Part shown: positions 57,692 to 64,000 of the stretch, piece after piece | Layout of the letters: every line of letters begins with the position of its first letter | Numbering within the stretch: position 1 is the stretch's first letter | Assembly (NCBI GenBank): GCA_030549495.1 | Contig: JAUIRK010000934.1 | Span: 434,001 to 498,000, forward strand | Source of the DNA: Nectonema munidae | Lineage: Eukaryota > Nematomorpha > Nectonematoida > Nectonematidae | Direction: 5' to 3' | Length of the DNA stretch: 64,000 bases | Notes under the pieces: generated by a model | Database searches by the model: none | Told to the model about the DNA's origin: nothing | Seen by the model: the letters and a program-made list of their open reading frames with translations, nothing else | Made by a program: the position numbers and the translations under genes

Positions 57692-57795
57692 ACTCTACAA
57701 CCCTAGCTGTTAAAAGCTACGCCACCTTTCAAGAAATAGGATGGTGTTCTCAAAACGAAAAGACACCTATTAGTCTATAATATACTTTAGATATT
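57692..57795 (+). repeat. Dispersed repeat, copy 1
   Basis: ACAACCCTAGCTGTTAAAAG, then TACGCCACC, GAAATAGGATGGTGTTCTCA, AAACGAAAAGACACCTATTA. It matches 62943-63050 in the same orientation at roughly 85-90 percent by eye. No coding potential. Confidence 0.75.
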
Positions 57796-57843
57796 AAATA
57801 TTATCTATAAAATACTACATTTTACAATCGAGCATTTAAAGTA

Positions 57844-57905
57844 CAGTAAACTCTCGAAATCCTGGAGACCCATCAAATTATTTCTAGTTATCCGAAGTTA
57901 AGAGG
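57844..57905 (+). repeat. pogo/Tigger-like left end
   Basis: TA followed by CAGTAAACTCTCGAAATCCTG and TTATCCGAAG, the typical left terminus of pogo-type elements. The right terminus is not present nearby. Confidence 0.5.
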
Positions 57906-58179
57906 TGGCAGTGTTATGTAGGAGGATGTTCTCAGTTTTGTTAAATGAATACATTTTTGATCACGACTATTCTGTGATACTGCCTATGCGCCAATCTAAA
58001 AGAGTAACACTTGAGAAAAATTTAGAATATATTATATTTTATAAAAAAAAAAGAATAGGAACGAATTTATACGAACATTTGATAAATTACAAGGAAAAGC
58101 TTCCCCGTTTGGAGACAATAATAAATCAAAGAAATTTATTAGTTCTGCAAATGTTAATTACTCTATATTAGTGTTGAAA

Positions 58180-61100
58180 TACCGGTTCTTATGTTTTAAA
58201 TCACAATAAACAGAATCAAACCCGGTTCTATCTTTGAAAATTTTAAGATTAAAAAATTTACCAGAAACTATATTTAATGAAATAAAATAGAAAAACGTTT
58301 TGTGCTGAAAACTAATGCTTGCTAGCTTTTTTATGAAGAAAAATAAATTGTTTTATTATATGCTAAAAAGATGAACCGATAAATTTTTAATGAAATTTAA
58401 CTTAAAATTTTTTTTAAATATTAAGAAAAATATTTTTCGTTTCTAGAACTTTTCTTTGTTGTTTAAAGTTTACTTTACCATGAGGCCTCTTAAAGATGAC
58501 AAATTTTAAATGCAGCCATTTCAAGAAAAAGTTTACAAACCTGATATAGAGAGACAAATATACATATATTGGACAATTTACCAAAGATAGAGTCAGAAAT
58601 AGATTAGAAAATAAAAAATATTTTGGGCTTTTATGTATATTAAAAAACATACATATGGACATAATCCCAGATCTCCTGATTTTCTAAAATTGACATGGTT
58701 TTACTTTATGCTTCATTACTTAAACCCAGAGATATAAAAAATTCTTACTTTCATTCATCTATTTTATCATTTAAAAAAAGGAAATTTGAAAAATATAACA
58801 CTCTCTTTTAGTTTTTATCAATCTCATATTTATCCGAGATACATGACTAAGAAATACGGCCCTACAAACCACCTAAAATATATAACAGGAAAATACATAG
58901 ATTATGTTAATACTACATATAGTCCAAAACATACTTAGATAGATACGTTTAAAAATATATTTAATTGAAATTTGATTTGAAAGCGAATTATCTAGTAGGA
59001 AAAACATTTGTAAAAAAAATAAGAGTAGTGTAATAATCATACATATGACTAAAATATGTATTAAAAATAATTTGTTATAAAATCTATTCTAGATAATTTT
59101 ATATGTAAATATTAAGGAATATATTATTTTAAATTAAAAATGATGTACGAAATTAAAAGTAGTAAACTTTTGATGAGTTAATATTTCATATAAGTTTGAA
59201 CCAAATTTAAGGAAATAATGATGCCTATATTAAATTGGAATTATATAAACTGAATCATGTTTATATAAATTATAAAAAACAATTTTAAATAATAATGAAA
59301 AATTTTCATTTCGCATCATTACATTTTATCTGAAATATTAAATAAAAAAGTCGATATTACAGAATAAAATAGAATGATTTTTTTTAAAACAATAAGATTA
59401 CATTATACTATGATTCCTAAAAAATTCTATTCAAAACATAACTCAATTTATTGATTTAAAAAATATTTTCTTTTCAGTATAGCAGATTAGATTATAACGA
59501 GATTCGCAAAAAAATTATAAAAAAAATTATTTTTAATGTTTATAGACGAAAAAGGAAAAATATTAATTTCAAATGAGAAAAATGTATTGTTGCAAAGGAT
59601 ATAAATTAATCTTTTATTTCATCCTCAATATAAAATTTTATTCTTTATATATTTTTTTATTTTTTATTAAAATTTTCAATTCCTCTATGTATTTTCGTTT
59701 AGATTATATTGTGTTATCAAATTTATGAATGTACATAATTTTTTGAGTAAAAAATAATTCGATTGTTATCCATTCTGGCAAGGGGGTAAAGAAAAGTTTT
59801 AGCGTATCACCTGCATATCGTATGAGGTAACTTAAAGGGCGGAATAAGCTTTATATATATGTATGCCATTTCTATATATTTCTTATAATAGAAAGATTCT
59901 TATTTAGAATATTATTATATATGTATGCGATTTCTATTATAAGATAATTAATCTTTATCTTACTCTTCTATGTGTTTTTACGTGAGTGTGTTTTATATAT
60001 ATTCTTATACAACTATACGCTTCCTACTTTGCTATATCGCTCTTAATCTTATTTATTGCTTTATTGTTATCTCCTTAAGGCAATGATTGTTTATCCTCAA
60101 CATCTTCATCTCCTTAATGCAAAGATTACTCATCATCAACATCCTCATTTTCTTTATATCTCATTTTCAATATTTTATCATTTATATATATTTGCTCTGA
60201 AAAAAGAGATTATATTCCAAAACTAGTTTGCAATATCACTATTTAAGTCTCCAGTTTTTTTCATTTTTTATATTTGTTTAATCTTTTTCACCTTATATTT
60301 CAATGGGCATATCTGTGAGAAATAATGTTTCTAAATAATTCTATTGTTGGCAATAAAATGTTATTATTCTTCTTAAAATAGTTTACTTTTAAAATACATA
60401 TATAAAATAATGTACGAAAAATTAATTTAGCAAAAAGTAACAAATATGGATATTACAAAGAAATTTATTTTGAGTATTTCCTCCTATTGAATACAAAAAA
60501 AACATAAAACTTCAAATGGAATACATTAATATATAATTAATATTTGCACGGATGTTCAGAACGACATGAGATCACTAAGTTTGATCATCCAAAATTTATT
60601 CAAATTAAAAGTTTGAATTTTATTTTTTTTTAGTTTTCGCTGCCGCTTCCATTTAATGTAAATGTTAATGTAATTGAGAACAAGTTGGCTAAGGTAATTG
60701 ATGGAATTGAATGTTATATGGATAGCACTATCACAAAATAGTTCAATGAAGAAGAATATCGACAGATAATAGGAAAATACTAAGAAAAATCCATAGCAAA
60801 GTATATAAAAAAGAATAAAAAATGTTTGGACCAGAAAGGTCAATTAAAAAAATAAATTATCAGAATCCCATCTTTTTAAGCAAACGTTTCTCTCGAGTCT
60901 TGTATTGAAAGAATTTGTTGTTTTTGATATAAACTCATTATCAGAATCCATAATTTTGTCTTTGATTGGATGAATATTAGGAATATTTAAATTGTCTCTG
61001 ATAATATGAGATATTTATCCAAAATAAATTACAAAGCCTTTGTTTTTTCTGTAAAATTGAATAATTTGGAAGTAAATATATATTTGATCATACTATCAGC

Positions 61101-61603
61101 TGAAGTGTCAGTCTTAAACATGCTATTTTAAAAAAGTCTACATGATGCATAATCGCTTTTTTTATTGCTATTAATTTACATGTATAAAAATCACCATTAA
61201 TTGAACCTTTTAGACTGACCCTAAGCTATATGAGACAAAAGAATTGTAACACTATAAAATTCTAATTTTCATCGCAAAAATTCTTTTAGTAAATTTGATG
61301 ATGCCTAAATATTTGTTCAATTTAGACAATATAAACTCGATATGAACTTTGAATTTCAATTTAATAACTACTATTAAAATTAGTAAGTAAAAACCAGTCA
61401 AATAAACCTAGCTGATTAATTTTATTACAATAATATAATACTAATTTTTTTAATAAGCATAGTAGCAAAATACCCGTAACTTTAGGTTAACTTCAGTCCC
61501 AGGACTGTGAAATTTATATTGAGTTAAAAAATAAATCGATATGTAACACTTTTCATATGAGTTAACAAAAGCTCTAGCGAAAAATTTTAAAGTTACTCTA
61601 GAC
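58180..61603. other. Very AT-rich intergenic DNA with no gene seen
   Basis: Long A/T stretches, TA-rich patches and meaningless short frames. I found no transposon boundary, RNA gene or exon that I can support. Confidence 0.55.
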
Positions 61604-62518
61604 GAGTGGCTTTAAATCTTTTTACCAACACCCCCCCCCCCCCTAGTCCCCCTCCCTCCTCCCCCTTTTTAAGAGCAAACCTTTCGCTCCAGGCCTCCTT
61701 GGATCTACACATTTGATCTCCTGCAAAATTTTAAAGAAAAATAATTTTTAGTAATATATTTGACATCTTATTTGATTATTAGTGAGATATAATGAAGTAA
61801 GTAAGTAAGTAAGTAAGTTTATTTGTTAATATGAAATTAGTAATTCAAAGCAGAAACTTATGCTTATGGATTCGAAAAGGAAAAAATCTTTCATTTTTTC
61901 GACTACAATGTGGAATATAAAATTTGTTTTGAAGTGATAAAATGAGGAAAAAAATAAAATGTGATTGGAGTGAAAAGATGAGAGATTAAAAAAACAATGA
62001 TAATTTTGTATAGAATATATTAGTATAAGAAAGTCTTGAAATATAAATATATATATTATATATTTATATATGTATATAAAGATTGGCACAAAAATGAAAT
62101 AGTGCAAAAAGGAGCTAGTATCGTAGTTAAAGTAAAAGTTCATACAATTATTTACGATACAGAGTGATTGAAAGCCGTTGGATTATTCAAAAAAACAGAT
62201 AAATCACACAAATAACAGAAAAAGCATCAAATTGAACATAAAATATGAAAACAAAAGAAACTTATTGGTTGAAAGAACACAATAAAGTAATAACTAAACT
62301 TATTTATTTGACATTACATATCAAAATTGAGAAAATACATCAAGTTTTTCAGTAGCAGCTTGTAAATAATTAATGACAAAGTGGTGTATTTGTTTCATAA
62401 AATTTTTAATATTTTCTAACGTTTCCGAATTTTTTTAATTTTATTAAGAACTCAAGCCTCACCTAAGAACTTACTTGATCCCCCTAAGGGGGCTCGCCCC
62501 TTAGGTTAAGAATCACTG
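61604..62518. mobile_element. 915-bp hAT-type element
   Basis: The left end is GAGTGGCTTTAAATCTTTTT and the right end, inward, is CAGTGATTCTTAACCTAAGG, both versions of the common CAGTGGTTCTTAACCTTTTT terminus. The duplication is CTCTAGAC/CTCTAGAT, 7 of 8 identical (61596-61603 and 62519-62526). It contains a run of 13 C (61631-61643) and an (AAGT)n microsatellite at about 61795-61817. Long frames inside are only low-complexity translation. Confidence 0.75.
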
Positions 62519-62942
62519 CTCTAGATAAAGTAATAGTTAACTAACACTTAATATCGTTTGACGTGACATTCAGTGTTTTGTATTTTAAATCATAGTCAAG
62601 GCAATTTATTTACAGTAAATTATTCCAATTCAGCAGATTTTAACCTTGACAGTTTTGATTGTGTGTTAGGTTAACTATAACGCTTTTATCAGCCATTTAA
62701 AAACATTAAGAGACTCTGCGTAAACAGTAACAAAGTTAATATTCGAAGCGTCTTCTGTATTCAGAGAGTTTATTATTGAAATAATGTTATTTTGCCAAGA
62801 AAAAGAGTCTTTTTCTAAAAAATTGTGTCCTCTTGCAAATATTATACTATATTATATAAAAGCTGCGTCAATTTCAATCAATACTATATTATAATATATA
62901 AAACTAGCCAAACACTAGAAATGGTTGTTTACCACAACTATT

Positions 62943-63050
62943 ACTCTTCAACCCTAGCTGTTCAAAGCTACGCCGCATTCCGAGAAATAGGATAGTGTTC
63001 TCAAAACGAAAAGACACTATTAGTCTATATTATAATTTAGGTTTAAGTTT
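62943..63050 (+). repeat. Dispersed repeat, copy 2
   Basis: Matches 57692-57795: CAACCCTAGCTGTTCAAAGC, TACGCCGC, GAAATAGGATAGTGTTCTCA, AAACGAAAAGACACTATTAG. Confidence 0.75.
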
Positions 63051-64000
63051 CTCTTTCAAAATTCTATTGATATTAGAACAAAAATTTTGTGAGGAGGTCC
63101 GAATTTTTAGAATTTTTTTTGAATTGATTACATCGCAGTTTAATCATGTCTAAAATTTCTAACGTTATCCATGATCCGGTTAGCCTTTTGATTTTTATTT
63201 AGAGTTAAAGTAACTCAAATTATTAGATTGACACTGAGAGTTTTAATATTACGCTTTAGAACATGTGTATTTATCTTCTAGATTCCAATTGATTATATAA
63301 GTTAAATTATAATTTTTTTCAGTTGAGTTCGCTTTGTTCCTATAGATAGTTTTTACAAAACACTTAGCACATTCTCTTTGAATTTGAATAATATTTAATA
63401 ATAATTAGTTTAAATGTTTTTTTTGATAAAATTGTTTTTTTATCTTGGTTGCATTGTAATCAATTAACCCTATTCGTAACGAGCTTGTTTTTATTTCTTC
63501 AGTGACGGGAGAGGGGGGCGGGGAGCTCTTCGGCCCCTCCTCTCTTCCTTACAAAATTCTTGCGTGAGCCCACTAAATAATTTATTGCCAATCTTATGAT
63601 GTCATTTATTAATTTTTTTATAAAAATCAATCAATGCCAAATATATAAACTTTAATGATTCCATTTTCGCGATTTTTTTCCTAATAGTGTCTTAATTTAT
63701 TCAATAAATCAGTCTTAATGAATAATTCACTCAAAATATTTCATCTGTCAGTAAAATAGTTTGACATGTGACCTAACACTAAACACTTTTTCTCATTATT
63801 TTTAAATAAACTTAACCATACACAGCAAATCGAACATGCTTGAAAATATTTTTGTCCCACTAGATTTATATTACGATTACTGTTTAACTCAGGGTGGTCA
63901 TTTGTTCACTTTTCGTTCAATTTAGCAAATTAACCCTTCTCTGTTTCATTATATGGTATTTGTGTCAATCTATACACAAGAAATTTAGTTAATTCGATAA
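63051..64000. other. Intergenic DNA to the window end
   Basis: Apart from the MITE-like end at 63500, only AT-rich sequence without a supportable gene. Confidence 0.5.
63500..63560 (+). repeat. MITE left end with G/C runs
   Basis: CAGTGACGGGAGAGGGGGGC, then GGCCCCTCCTC. Related to the terminus at 29187. The right end was not found. Confidence 0.4.

Noticed and set aside
57905-58171. 88-codon frame downstream of a pogo-like end
   Set aside because: No resemblance to a pogo transposase or any family that I know; composition is AT-driven.
60556-62143. Two ~100-codon minus frames rich in Phe, Ile and Tyr
   Set aside because: Typical translation of AT-rich noncoding DNA; the second lies within a hAT-type element.
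1-64000. CRISPR arrays, bacterial operons, LTR elements or virus-like genes
   Set aside because: None seen; the window is eukaryotic and the mobile elements recognised are DNA transposons, LINEs and SINEs.

Overview
This is an AT-rich, gene-poor, repeat-rich window of an animal genome, most likely an arthropod. It has spliced genes with kilobase-scale introns, intergenic DNA full of T/A runs, many decayed DNA transposons, LINE fragments and tRNA-derived SINEs, and unusual homopolymer C tracts of up to 37 bases. A caligid copepod such as a sea louse would fit this style, but nothing here proves the species.

Two host genes can be read with confidence. The first is a Polycomb/CBX gene on the plus strand. 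I assembled it from four exons (4686-4739, 15630-15673, 18603-18668, 24380-25148). It encodes 310 residues with an N-terminal chromodomain split over three small exons and a C-terminal Polycomb (C-) box in the large last exon. Its introns are about 10.9, 2.9 and 5.7 kb and hold a hAT-like element, SINEs, a LINE fragment and a piggyBac-like MITE that ends only 41 bases before exon 4. The second is an intronless 552-codon reading frame on the minus strand (52286-53944). It is a non-canonical poly(A) polymerase of the TENT4 family (PAPD5/PAPD7/Trf4) with its catalytic aspartates intact. Both genes stand out from their surroundings by higher GC.

Layout: 1-4.1 kb, AT-rich upstream DNA; 4.1-4.7 kb, GC-richer leader and likely promoter of Pc; 4.7-25.1 kb, the Pc gene; 25.1-52.2 kb, intergenic DNA crowded with mobile-element remains. 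These include two hAT transposase relics, an RTE-type LINE, SINE copies, roughly 150-bp tandem repeats and a 3.4-kb element with terminal inverted repeats that carries a decayed, apparently spliced gene. TENT4 lies at 52.3-53.9 kb. From 54 to 64 kb there are more MITEs, two LINE 3' fragments and very AT-rich DNA with no gene I can support.

The strongest structural observations are transposon boundaries with target-site duplications readable by eye. Four hAT-type elements have 8-bp duplications (22379-23390, 40347-41009, 55322-55437, 61604-62518), and a piggyBac-like MITE family of constant 129-130 bp length is present in four copies flanked by TTAA or a near version of it. One hAT MITE sits exactly inside a LINE reverse-transcriptase fragment, and one hAT element itself contains a foldback element. 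Apart from Pc and TENT4, which are both broadly acting nuclear factors, I see no sign that genes here act in a common pathway.
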